From NCBI GenBank assembly GCA_003550325.1, contig QKWP01000647.1:17116-81115 (forward strand): DNA of 64,000 nucleotides. Direction: 5' to 3'. This DNA comes from Gigaspora rosea. Its lineage: Eukaryota; Glomeromycota; Glomeromycetes; Diversisporales; Gigasporaceae. A program made the position numbers and the translations under genes. The notes under the pieces are model-generated. The model had not been told where the DNA came from and did not search any database. It worked only from the letters and a program-made list of their open reading frames with translations. This document shows positions 1 through 10,110 of the stretch, in pieces (the stretch's first letter is position 1; the number at the start of each line of letters is the position of its first letter).

Positions 1-1241
1 TAATTTTAGTATTATCTGACATTGCAATAATCGGACCAGTATATTTAATTGTATCTGCAAGCCTTTTAACTCGTGCTACATTTTCAAAACATAACTCGGG
101 GTCATTAAGCGCATAAGGTGAATGTGTACGATGTAATCTTAAAAAGAGGTACAGTAATATAATTTTCATTAAAATATAATTAAGAACAAATTATATATAT
201 CTTATATATAGTATATTCATACCTAATATTTTGAATAGTGCGTCCAGCTAAATTCTGCTGAAAAACATTATATGTTTGTGGACTAAGACTTGCGAGTATA
301 ACCAGAAAATCAGAAAATTGTTCAGAATATTTAAAATTTTGAAGCCCTTTTTTATGTTGTTCTCGATCTGCAATTTGAACCATCACATTACATAAGCCTT
401 CGAATACTTTTTTATTTTTAAAACTGCCATTCCTACCCATCTCTGCAAATTTTGTCCAAAAAGAGTTCTCATTATTTGTACCCGTATTGTTTGCTAAATA
501 TAAAAGATCACTGACATCTTGATTATAAATATATTTAGCTATTGGATTACTTCGAAGTTGAATTTTTGGCATAAACTTTTTTTTATGATTTGGCTTGTCT
601 TGTTTTGACACGGCATTCTATTTATAATTATACATATTATAAATTAATTGTTTATTTATTTATAGTTATATAATTATACATACTTTAAAAACTTGGTCGT
701 TTTGAACTTCTTTACAATAATCACACAATTTAGAAGAATCAGTAGTATATTGTTCACATAAAACAGATCGTACTACTAGTCCTTCAATTTTCCATTTAGA
801 TTGTCGAATTATTTCATTATCTAATGATTGCAATTCTTCTTCAGTAAGTATCTTATATTTTACTGCTTTATTAGAAGGAAATTTTTCTGGAAAAAGTTCC
901 CGAGCAACAATATCTCTTCTTGGTGCACCGCCATGAGTAGTATGAGTAAATACTCTATTAATATAAGCTTTATAGATTGGATTATTTAATCCAGTACAAG
1001 GATATTGTTTTATAGATTGAATGTCTTTTTTTAAATTTAATGGAAAGAAGTTTAAAATTGAAACAACTCCACTTTGAAATCTGCAGCCACCACCATTAAT
1101 ATGACTTTCAAAGTAAGACTCATCATAAGCTCGCTTAAGTTTGATTATTTTTCCACACTTGCAAGTTACATTTAAACCACAATCGGATATATGCACAATC
1201 ATTTTGTTTTTTAGTAGCCGATCTCTTGTATACTTAACCAT
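1..1241 (-). CDS. Three-exon transposon-type gene, 3' end outside window
   Basis: Unnamed gene read on the minus strand as join(684-1241, 223-617, 1-137), continuing beyond base 1. Intron 1 (618-683) has GTATGT...ATAG and intron 2 (138-222) has GTATGA...TTAAG. The reading frame stays open through both junctions, giving 363 visible residues. Exon 1 has a possible zinc-binding cluster (C21, C27, C29, H47, C53) and a CxxC at residues 173-176. The last residues of the window carry a GPIIAMSDNTK segment. I recall similar architecture (an LQNF..Y block, then SPQTYNVFQQ, then a (S/D)DNTK motif) from unnamed fungal transposon-like families. P/THAP9-like transposases have a comparable acidic motif, but that assignment is inference. 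The gene lies inside an element whose right terminus is at 1614, so it is probably that element's transposase. No internal stop is seen, so it may be functional. Confidence 0.65.
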
Positions 1242-1251
1242 TTTTAAAGTT

Positions 1252-1390
1252 GTTTAAAAAAACTTGATTTACGCGTAAATGTTTATCGATATTGCTCAAA
1301 CAATTCTAAAGTCATTAAAAACCTGATTTACGCGTAAATGTTTTATCTTAAAATTATTAAAAACCTGATTTATGTATAAAAATTTTTTAT
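1252..1390. promoter_or_regulatory. Tandem ACGCGT palindromes upstream of the gene
   Basis: Three head-to-tail copies of an ATTAAAAACCTGATTTA unit lie just upstream of the minus-strand start at 1241. Two contain the palindrome TTTACGCGTAAA (ACGCGT at 1271-1276 and 1330-1335, 59 bp apart); the third is decayed. ACGCGT is the MluI cell-cycle box bound by MBF-type factors in ascomycete yeasts. A promoter role here is inference, and transposase-binding subterminal repeats are equally possible. Confidence 0.4.
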
Positions 1391-1622
1391 AGAAATTGTT
1401 CTAATATCTAATTTTTTAACCAATTTTAGAATGTAACCTTACGCAACTTTAATATTTTTATCCATTTTTGATAATATAACAATTAAAGTAATTATCCGGT
1501 TTTAAATATAACCTTTTAAGCAATAACCGGTTTTCAAATATAACATTTTTGTAAAAAGATACTATTTTTAACCTAAATTTCAATATAACCTCTATATGTA
1601 TTATTCGGGGTCCTGGTATGGG

Positions 1623-2198
1623 CCAGTTGTTGAGTGGTCGAGTAAATTTTAGATTTAGCTTGTGGATTGCTATTACGGATTGTCCGGTGTGAGTTAGGTA
1701 TTCTCGGTGTGTGAGGGCTGGCAGTTCTTCTAAGATTAATTTATCTGTATTTGCAGCGTTCTGTATTTGTTGGATATGGGTTTTTATATATGAGTTATCA
1801 AAGTTGTGATGGTTTAGACCACGCTGTAGGTTTGTTATGAGAGTAGTCAGTTGCGCTTGTTCTATGTTGGTTACAGCATATATCAGGACCCCAAAATATA
1901 CATAGATAGGTCAGGTATAAGTTTGCTTATTTTTGAAGTTTTTTATTCAGATCTTTTCTATTTATAGTAATTTTTTGCTTATTTTTGAAGTTTTTCTGTA
2001 GATCTTTCTTTTTTTAGTAACCCTATAATTAACCTGACCTATTTATGTATATTTCGGGGTCCTCATATATCACATCGCAATTCAGGAAGGAGTTGGTACA
2101 CCTCTGGCTATTCTCACTTTCGATCTGATGGTTTTTGTTATTGTTTTATTGATGGAGGTGAGTTGTGAAGGGTTTAGGTAAGAGGAAAGGATACGGTA
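1623..2198 (-). pseudogene. LINE-1 ORF2 C-terminal part
   Basis: Downstream of the RT the frame continues (YRILSSYLNPSQL..., then ...LTHREYLTHTGQ... and RPLNNWPIP). It has stop codons near 2199 and before the MITE at 1885-2063. Removing the MITE and one TSD restores a readable frame, which shows the MITE inserted in former coding sequence. No RNase H motif is seen before the transposon end at 1614. Confidence 0.6.
1885..2063. mobile_element. AGGACCC-family MITE, 179 bp
   Basis: Terminal inverted repeats of about 32 bp start AGGACCCC(A/G)AAATATACATA and continue to the AGGTCAGGT block. A perfect 8-bp TSD CATATATC lies at 1877-1884 and 2064-2071. The interior repeats a GTTTGCTTATTTTTGAAGTT-type unit and has no coding capacity. 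Confidence 0.9.
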
Positions 2199-3077
2199 TT
2201 AAAATCTGGATATGATGACGTGGTTGTAGATATAGGCAGCTTGTTTTTCGGTTATTTTAGCATAATGCAGTTTTCTTAGGTTTGTTTTGATTTCCGATAT
2301 TATGAGTTTTTGGACATAATTAGGGGTCTTGTTGGTTGTATACCAGGCGCCCAGGTATTTGAGAAGGATGTTTTTTGGGAGAGCAGTGATTGTTGTGCCG
2401 TTAAAACAGACAGATTGTGGAGAAAGCGTGGAGTTAGTAATTAAGAAGGATTTGAAAGAATTAACTTTTATGCTGTTTAGTTTGTAAAAGCTGGTTGCAA
2501 GATCTAAAATTTCTGTGAGGATTTGTTTATTAGGGGTGAGCCAAAGGGAGTCGTCCATGTATGCTATTACTGATGAGCTGATTAGTTTGGGTGGGTTAGT
2601 CTGGATGATACTGGAATAACCAGTGAATTTCTTGTGTATAGTTGAGATGAGAGGATCATAATATATTTTCCATAGCAAGAGAGAAAAGGTTTCTCCCTGA
2701 TTAATTCCATCCATTACTGGGTAAGGTTCTGTGAAACCAAGATCAGTAATAACTTGGTTGGTTCGGTTGGATAGTATGTAGACTAGGAGGTCGATTATTG
2801 TTTCCGGGACTTTTATTCTACGAAATGCTTTGGCTAGTGTGTTGATGTGGACTGAGTCGAAAGCTTTTGACATGTCCTGTGAAAGTGCCCAAATTTCCTT
2901 TTGATTGATAGAGGCATCCTCTAGAATTTGTATTAATTGTGAAACTGGTGTTAGCGTAGATTGATGAGGAAAGGCTGCAAAGTTCATCGGAGAGAGTATT
3001 TCACACCTCATTATGATTGAAGTTAATCTGGTAGTCAAGATTTTTGTAAAGCATTTCCGGGTATGATCAATTAACAT
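2199..3077 (-). pseudogene. LINE-1 reverse transcriptase domain
   Basis: A 292-codon open stretch with RT signatures: motif A (QDMSKAFDSVH), motif B (GINQGETFSLLLWKIYYDPL) and the catalytic motif C YMDD (IAYMDDSLWL), followed by the thumb region (LLKYLGAWY). The N-terminal fingers lie upstream (about 3080-3600) but are broken by stops and shifts, so no full-length RT can be made. It continues on the other side of the stop at 2199. Confidence 0.85.
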
Positions 3078-3628
3078 GATAGGTCTCGTGGTACTGAGAT
3101 TGTATTTGTACTCTGGTTTTTTTGGTATTGGCCAGATATTCGCTTTTAGCCATTGTTGCGGTACCTGTTTTAGACGTATGCAGTTGTTAAAGATTTTTAG
3201 TAGAAGGGATAGTGTTAGGTTAGAGAGTTATTGTAAAATTTCATTAGAAATAGCTAGCGGTCCAGTTGCTTTATTTTTGGGAGCATTGTTTATGGTTTCT
3301 TTTAATTCATCGAGTGTAATGGTATTCGTTAGGGTGTCGTAGATTGAAAGGTTGATCTTGGTTATGGGTAAGTAGGCTTCTTCCCAGTTCTTCTCCCATT
3401 GCGAGTTTCGTGGATTTGATTCTGTCCAAGTTTTGAAGTGTGATCTGACGTGTGCTTTTATTCAGCTTTGTCATTTAGGATTCGATCAGGAAGGATTATT
3501 TTGTCTGTGCGCACTGGTTCTGGTTTTCGTTTCAGGATGCTATCAAGCATTTTGGTTGTATTTTCTTTGAAGCCATTATAACGTCTGTTGACGTAGTAGT
3601 CGATTTTTTTGCTTTGCTCTTGAGATTT

Positions 3629-3925
3629 TTACAGATTACGGGCGGTCCAAATTGTATGACGGATTTGTTTTAATTTGGGAATAGTTGTCGATGGGGAATC
3701 TAGGTCTAATTGAGTAATAGGGGTGTTTTCCAACCCGGCGAGGGTAGATGCGGTATGTAGGAATTTATTACAAGTTTTCAGGCAGCAGTTGGAGGATTCG
3801 ATGGTTAGTAAGCGTAAACATTTGTTTATGGACTTCAGTGCTAGATGTAGGTTGGTTGCTTTTAGTGATAGGGCAAAGAACTTCTTCTGCCTAGTATAAG
3901 TATATGGAACGTGTTTGTTGAGCAT
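3629..3925 (-). pseudogene. LINE-1 ORF2 linker between endonuclease and RT
   Basis: 98 codons open (KHVPYTYTRQKKFFALSLKA...), in the position expected between the APE domain and RT. No motif is recognised; it is called from position and orientation alone. Confidence 0.55.
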
Positions 3926-5350
3926 CCTTTTAATTGTTGATGACCAAATATTCTAGGTCTTGTTTAGTTGTTGGGTGTTCCAAGTTAGGTCTTCTACGGG
4001 TAAGGCTTATGAAAGTAATAAGTCGGTTTCGACAAAAAAGTTTTCCCAGTCTTCCTTTGTCATTTTATTATATTGGTACAGTTTTCGTTTCTTCTTTTTG
4101 TTTAGCTAGGTTTTTTGTTTGCAAATTTCTATATGCCAGGTTGCAGAAATAATTTTTGATCACTATTAGATATATAGTCAGCAGCAGTAATGGTTGGTTC
4201 ATTTATGTTCTAAATTAGATCCGAGTTGAACCAGATGTCATCAATCTGGCTAGAGGTATTCGGTCCTACCCAGGTGGGTTCCGTAATGTTGTAGAAGGAT
4301 AGTAGGCTGATTGCGTGTATTGCGTTAAGGTTATTAAAGAGTGGAAATTTCTTGTCCCTGAACTGGTTGGTGTTTAGGTCGCCAAGGAGGATCATGTTCC
4401 AGTTCTTATTTTTCACTTTCAGGAACCAAGCAAATACTTTCTCTTGGGTTCGTTTGTTGAGTTGAGAGTGGCTGGTGCTAAATGGCAAGTAGGTCAAGAT
4501 TATACGAGGTTTGTTATTTGGGAAGAAAAAGTCGATATAAATTGCAGTACCTGGTAGGGTTTTGATATCATGGACGTAAGGTTGGAGTTGGTTGTGGNTG
4601 TAGGTTGGTTGCTTTTAGTGATAGGGCAAAGAACTTCTTCTGCCTAGTATAAGTATATGGAACGTGTTTGTTGAGCATCCTTTTAATTGTTGATGACCAA
4701 ATATTCTAGGTCTTGTTTAGTTGTTGGGTGTTCCAAGTTAGGTCTTCTACGGGTAAGGCTTATGAAAGTAATAAGTCGGTTTCGACAAAAAAGTTTTCCC
4801 AGTCTTCCTTTGTCATTTTATTATATTGGTACAGTTTTCGTTTCTTCTTTTTGTTTAGCTAGGTTTTTTGTTTGCAAATTTCTATATGCCAGGTTGCAGA
4901 AATAATTTTTGATCACTATTAGATATATAGTCAGCAGCAGTAATGGTTGGTTCATTTATGTTCTAAATTAGATCCGAGTTGAACCAGATGTCATCAATCT
5001 GGCTAGAGGTATTCGGTCCTACCCAGGTGGGTTCCGTAATGTTGTAGAAGGATAGTAGGCTGATTGCGTGTATTGCGTTAAGGTTATTAAAGAGTGGAAA
5101 TTTCTTGTCCCTGAACTGGTTGGTGTTTAGGTCGCCAAGGAGGATCATGTTCCAGTTCTTATTTTTCACTTTCAGGAACCAAGCAAATACTTTCTCTTGG
5201 GTTCGTTTGTTGAGTTGAGAGTGGCTGGTGCTAAATGGCAAGTAGGTCAAGATTATACGAGGTTTGTTATTTGGGAAGAAAAAGTCGATATAAATTGCAG
5301 TACCTGGTAGGGTTTTGATATCATGGACGTAAGGTTGGAGTTGGTTGTGG
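3846..5350. repeat. 752-bp duplicated block around a single N (probable assembly artefact)
   Basis: Bases 3846-4597 equal 4599-5350 at a constant offset of 753, with one N at 4598 between them. The duplicated piece contains the C-terminal half of the LINE-1 endonuclease. The pattern fits two overlapping contig ends joined without merging, so LINE-1 should be read as one copy of this block. Confidence 0.85.
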
Positions 5351-5790
5351 ACCATAAGCGCTGTACCCAGGCCAGGTCCTGAGTGAAGCTGTGATTTGTT
5401 TACATAGTTGGAAGTATAAAAGAGATATATTGGGTTAGTCAAGTTATTGGCTCTTAAGTCGGTTAATTTTGTTTCGGTCAACGAGATTATATGAAGGTTG
5501 GCCTCCATGCAGTAATCTATCCAGCTTTGTGCTTTCTCAAGCCTAGAAAGGCCTCGTATATTGTGGGTGGCAATGTTAAGTCTGGTGTCAATAGATTGTG
5601 AGAGAAGTTTTTCAGCCTGTGGATTTGTTATGGATAGTGTACAGTTTATGTTTTCGTCACCTATAGGAGGAGGGTATGTATTTGAGGAAGATGATTGCGA
5701 AGTTTGTTGTAAATCAGAAGTAGGGTGTGTAGGAGAAGAAAATTCTTTGTAAGTGGTAGTTGTACTTATTTGGATAGTAAGCAGTTATCG
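4963..5790 (-). pseudogene. LINE-1 APE-type endonuclease (ORF2 start)
   Basis: A long open frame runs from about 5790 to the stop at 4963, in a different frame from ORF1, which ends at 5766, so ORF1 and ORF2 overlap slightly. Endonuclease motifs are ATHNIRGLSRLEK, SLTETKL (catalytic E), MILLGDLNTN (D/N) and SQIDDIWF. The C-terminal SDHN-type motif is not found in frame; translation stops after WFNSDLI. The first quarter is a Ser/Pro/Gln-rich leader. A truncated duplicate (4210-4497) is the assembly duplication. Confidence 0.8.
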
Positions 5791-6057
5791 AACATGTTCC
5801 AGCTTGGTGGCAGGAGATCTGGTACAAGGATGAATGATGTTGGAATGTTGCGGAAGCGGAAGTGTTTGCGCAAAGTTTCAATCGTAGATGAGATATCATT
5901 GTATTCCCTGATAGGGAGTTGTAAGTGTTTGCATTCATCAATTTGGGCGGTGGCCACAATTGCCTTTTCTAAGTCGATTGGTAGGTTGGGTCTTCCGTCT
6001 ATGTTATCTATAATTTCAATCCAACTTTCTGGTATACGATGAGAGTAGTAGTGTGAG

Positions 6058-7804
6058 AGGACCCTGGACAATTATATTTAATCTGGTATGTAAGAAATGA
6101 GGTAAATTTTTTAAAAAAAATTTAAAAGGTGGTATGTAAAAAATAGGTTTTTTAGAAAAATGTGAGGGGTAAAATGAGGTAAATAAAAAAATAGTGGTAG
6201 GATGTTTTATAGGTAAATTTTTACAATTTTTAAGGTAGTATGATATAATGAGGTAAATTATTATACTATTATAGAATGTAGTGCTCCTAGATCCGGTCCG
6301 GGATCAGACCAGACTCTGACTCTAAATTTTACTAATTTCAGACTTCAGACCAGACTATGAGTCCAGTCCGGGTCTGGTCCGAAGTCTGCAAACTGGTCTG
6401 AGTCTAAATATATTTATATGTATTTTTTGGCGCTGAACAAGTTTACTTAGTGCATTTGTTAGAATAAATTAGTAAAATTTTATGAATCATAAGATTTTAT
6501 AGAATTTTATTAATAAAATTTTATAAAAATCTTATAATTCACAAATATTTATTAATTAATTCTAACAAAACGCACTAAGTAAACTTGTTTAGCACCTAAA
6601 CATGCATCAAACCGGCTATTTTGTTTTTATTTTACTTGTAATTTAGAGATTTGATATACAATTTTAAATTTTTGATCAAAAAAGACAAATTTTAACATCT
6701 TATCTCCAAATTTCAAGTAAAATAAAATAACTCTGCCGATTTAATGAATTTTTAGGTGCTGAACAAGTTTACTTAGTGCATTAAGTTAGAAATAATTAGT
6801 AAAATTTTGTGAATATTAAGATTTTATAGAATTTTATTAGTAAAATTCGATAAATTCTTAAAAATTCACAAATTTTTATTAATTAATTCTAACAAAATGC
6901 ACTAAGTAAACTTGTTCAGCACCTAAAAATACATTAAATTGGCAGGGTTGTTTTTATTTTACTTGAAATTTGGAGAAAAGATGCTTAAATTTGACTTTTT
7001 TGATCAAAAATCCAAAATTATGCATCTTTTCTCCAAATTTCAAGTAAAATAAAAACAACCCTGCCGATTTAATGTATTTTTAGGTGCTGAACAAGTTTAC
7101 TTAGTGCATTTTGTTAGAATTAATTAATAAAAATTTGCGAATTATAAGATTTTATAGAATTTTATTAATAAAATTCTATAAAATCTTATGATTCATAAAA
7201 TTTTACTAATTAATTCTAACAAAATGCACTAAGTAAACTTGTTCAGCACCAAAAAATACATTAAATCGGCAGTGTAGTTTTTATTATACTTGAAATTTGG
7301 AGATAATATGTTAAAATTTGTCTTTTTTGATCAAAAATCCAAAATTGTGCATCAAATCTCTAAATTACAAGTAAAATAAAAACAAAACAGCCGTTTTGAT
7401 GCATGTTTAGGTGCTGAACAAGTTTACTTAGTGCATTTTGTTAGAATTAATTAATAAAAATTTATGTATTTTAAGAATTTATAGAATTTTACTAATAAAA
7501 TTCTATAAAATCTTATGATTCACAAAATTTTACTAATTATTTCTAACTTATTTATTTTACTTGAAATTTTGAGCATTAAGATTATTCTAATAAATTATCA
7601 CTTATAAAATTTATCTTAATTTAGTCAAGCTATAGAAAATAAAAAATTTTTTGTATTTGGTAGATAAAAGTTTAGATAAATTTTAGAATTTTTATATGTA
7701 GTATGTATAAAAGTGGGTATAAAATCTAAAAATTTTTGGGGTAAATTTTTTCAAATCTTATAATTGGATTGCATACCACATTATATATAATTGTCCAGGG
7801 TCCT
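6058..7804. mobile_element. AGGACCC-family transposon, 1.75 kb, non-coding
   Basis: Both ends read AGGACCCTGGACAATTATAT in inverted orientation. A perfect 8-bp TSD AGTGTGAG lies at 6050-6057 and 7805-7812. No ORF is present. The interior is an array of alternating hairpins, listed separately. Confidence 0.92.
6431..7560. repeat. Array of four hairpin units, about 325-bp period
   Basis: Four copies of a palindromic unit begin near 6431, 6756, 7082 and 7410. Each starts GGTGCTGAACAAGTTTACTT and ends with its reverse complement, with an AT-rich palindromic centre. The linkers between them are also inverted repeats (ATTTTACTTGAAATTTGGAG...and its complement). The fourth unit is truncated. A related, more decayed copy lies at about 48600-48815. 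Confidence 0.85.
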
Positions 7805-8846
7805 AGTGTGAGTGTAGTTGTCTGGAGGTTTCGACTAGTAACTTTGAGGACCTGATTGGAATGGTTAAATTCACTTTGTCTTTGTCGACCAGGTTGTGGT
7901 CTTTAGGTAGGTTGGGTAAATCTGTTGGGTTCGCAATCATGTAGTGTAATAGAATAGGCCAGTTAAATTTGTAGTTTTCTTCGATCTCTTTGATGAATTC
8001 TTTGGCTAATCCATCATCGATAATCGAGAAAGTGTATTTTAGCTGTGTTTTGACTCGGTATGGGTCCACAGGCAAGTTTGGTTTTTGTACGAAGAAGTCA
8101 TTGGGAATGCGTTTGAAGGAGTAGTGTTCCCTTAATTCTTTGACCAAGTTACGTAGTTCAATATTGTCTTTGGGGTCACATGGGAAAAGATGTCTGATCG
8201 TGAAGTTCAGTGCTTGTATAGTTGTAGGTAGTTTTTCTTTTTCTGCAGGAAGTTGAAAAAATTCTGCATGGATCCGTTCGAAACTGTAGTATACTTTTAA
8301 TTTTTGGCGATATTCTTCTAGGCGTTTGAGCGTTTTCTAGTCGGTGATAGGAAACAGGTTATGGACCGAGGAGTGTAGTTCTTCGATATCGTAAGATAAC
8401 GGTATGATGGAATATTCGAAATAGGTCTCTGGAAGTTGCTCGAACTTGTATACCTTGCATAGGAATGCTAGGATAGCTCTGGTGTTTCTTCTATTTACTA
8501 ATGAGAGTGAGTATGGTAGTGCAGTGAGTATTTCCTTATCTATGTCTTGGGCGTGAGTTGGGAGTGATAGCAGCAGGTCCTCATGCGATGAATAGAGGCA
8601 AGTACGGGTTTGTTCAAATNCCTTATCTATGTCTTGGGCGTGAGTTGGGAGTGATAGCAGCAGGTCCTCATGCGATGAATAGAGGCAAGTACGGGTTTGT
8701 TCAAATGTAAGTTTAGGTGTAATTTTTGCCAAATTTAAACAGTAGTAGATGTGTCTAGCGCAGTCATGGGGTCTGAGCAATAGGAAGTCGAGGTTGCATA
8801 AGTAGTCGACTGCTAGTTTAATTCTCAATTTCTCATAAATCTGTTG

Positions 8847-8997
8847 GGGCAGTGTCATTAATCACCTGATTATTTTTTATCAGATGCCTACCTCCTCTCT
8901 CTTTCTTAATATATAAATAGTCAGGTTCTTATATATAAATTCAACTTTTTTTACCCCCCTCTCCCCCTAAAAAATCACCTGATTTTTGTTACTCCCC
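8847..8997. mobile_element. PIF/Harbinger-like MITE (GGGCAGTG family), 151 bp
   Basis: Begins GGGCAGTGTCATTAATCACC and ends TTTTTGTTACTCCCC, with imperfect inverted ends and CACCTGATT in both arms. It is flanked by a TTG duplication (8844-8846, 8998-9000). Three more copies are at 21033, 35958 and 46509, all with TTA. It interrupts LINE-1 ORF1. Confidence 0.85.
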
Positions 8998-10110
8998 TTG
9001 GCAGTTTACTTTGTTGACAAATCGTACGTTATTGTGGCGTCGAAATTTCTCTAGTGCCATTTCGAATAGTGAATCAAATTCTTTTTGGTGTGCTGGCGCG
9101 CATTTTTGTCTCTAGTAAATGTTTTAAAAAAGGCGGTGTTCATGTATTGGATCTTTTGGTTAATAGCGGTCGTGATGTTGAATCGAGTGGGTATTGTGTG
9201 TAGTTTGTGTGACAGAAATTGTTCTAATTTTTCAGGTGAGTCAAAAGACTCAATGATCATTTCATAATTTCAAGAATTGCTGTCAAATATGAGGTCACGA
9301 CGTCTAGCTATAATCTTTAAGGTTTCTGTAATCCAGTCTGTGGTAGTTCTTTTGATCCTTTTGGTCGGGTATGTGCTCGGCTGTAGAGTTTCCGGGGTAC
9401 GTCGGGTTCAATGGTGGCATTAGATTTGGTCTCCATAGTGTCTAGGTCGATCGGATTGGTTAGCGAGTCAGAGAGAATCTGTTGATTTTGTTGTTCGGGT
9501 GGGTTGGCCTATGGACTGGGTTAGTAGGTGGTTTGGCATGATTGGGTATGGGAATATTCCTAGGCAACTGGTCCAGAGTGTTTACATTGGGTAGCGTGGG
9601 AATTGGATCGGTCTGCATGATCATCAAATTTCCCACGCTTGTTGTTGTGTTTTAATGTGATGATGTCATCGATTGATTTATCGGTGGTAAACTAGAATCG
9701 CCACTTTTGAGCAAAAATTCGGGAGTGAGAGGGGTAGTGTTGGGAGAAGGCTGGTATTGGGTCTTGACATGTTTAACATAAGGACCCGTAGGTGCGTCTA
9801 TTGCCTCTTTGACGTTAGCATGAATCTCGTCAAACGAAGTTAAGGAAGTTTGTTAAATGTCTTCCATAGGATTTTCTGTCGGTCGTTGGCCTGAAGCCAT
9901 CGTAAAGAAGTACGAGAACACACGAGGTGTGATAAAAATGCTATCTCCCTTTCTTTTAGTTATTTTGAATAGCAACTAAACAGAAGCTGTGGTTTAGGTA
10001 TCAAATTAGGCCCCAAGGCCTATAATTAAGCAAGCGTTGTTTTTTTTCCTATGTATTTTGTATTGTTTCCCTAAGCTCTGAATTTGGTTTAGTGATCTAT
10101 GGGAAAGAGT

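Larger units (their letters stand above)
1..1614 (-). mobile_element. AGGACCC-family transposon, right end, with gene
   Basis: The right terminus TTCGGGGTCCT ends at 1614, and the next 8 bases (GGTATGGG) are the expected TSD. The left end is outside the window. The last 115 bases (ATATAACC-type repeats, then a TATTATTCGGGGTCCT end) match the right end at 19124 closely, so the two belong to one subfamily. It is inserted in the LINE that continues at 1615. Confidence 0.6.
5766..9905 (-). pseudogene. LINE-1 ORF1, split by two transposons
   Basis: The likely start is near 9899 (MASGQRPTENPMEDI, followed by an in-frame stop). Open pieces are at 8337-8858, 7803-8147 and 5766-6057. At the 6058-7804 insertion the frame joins cleanly once the element and one TSD are removed (...ETSRQLHSH / YYSHRIPESW...). 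The N-terminal part is Pro/Thr/Ser-rich (TQYQPSPNTTPLTP). No zinc knuckle or RRM is recognised. The M at 8858 lies within the MITE at 8847-8997 and is not a real start. Confidence 0.6.
1615..10110 (-). mobile_element. LINE-1: degraded non-LTR retrotransposon
   Basis: A minus-strand non-LTR element with ORF1 (about 9900 to 5766), then an APE endonuclease and RT in ORF2 (about 5790 to below 1615). It is interrupted by three DNA transposons, each with a TSD, and the reading frames resume on the other side when these are removed. It carries many stops and is dead. The 3' end is cut by the transposon at 1614; the 5' boundary near 10110 is only approximate. Bases 3846-4597 and 4599-5350 are the same sequence around a single N, as are 8534-8619 and 8621-8706. 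Confidence 0.8.

Noticed and set aside
3076-3342. Plus-strand open frames inside LINE-1 (also 3934-4152, 5561-6042)
   Set aside because: They lie antisense to recognisable LINE domains and have no motifs of their own.
3846-5350. True tandem duplication of the LINE-1 endonuclease
   Set aside because: The copies are identical and meet at a single N, the pattern of an assembly join; the same occurs at four other places.
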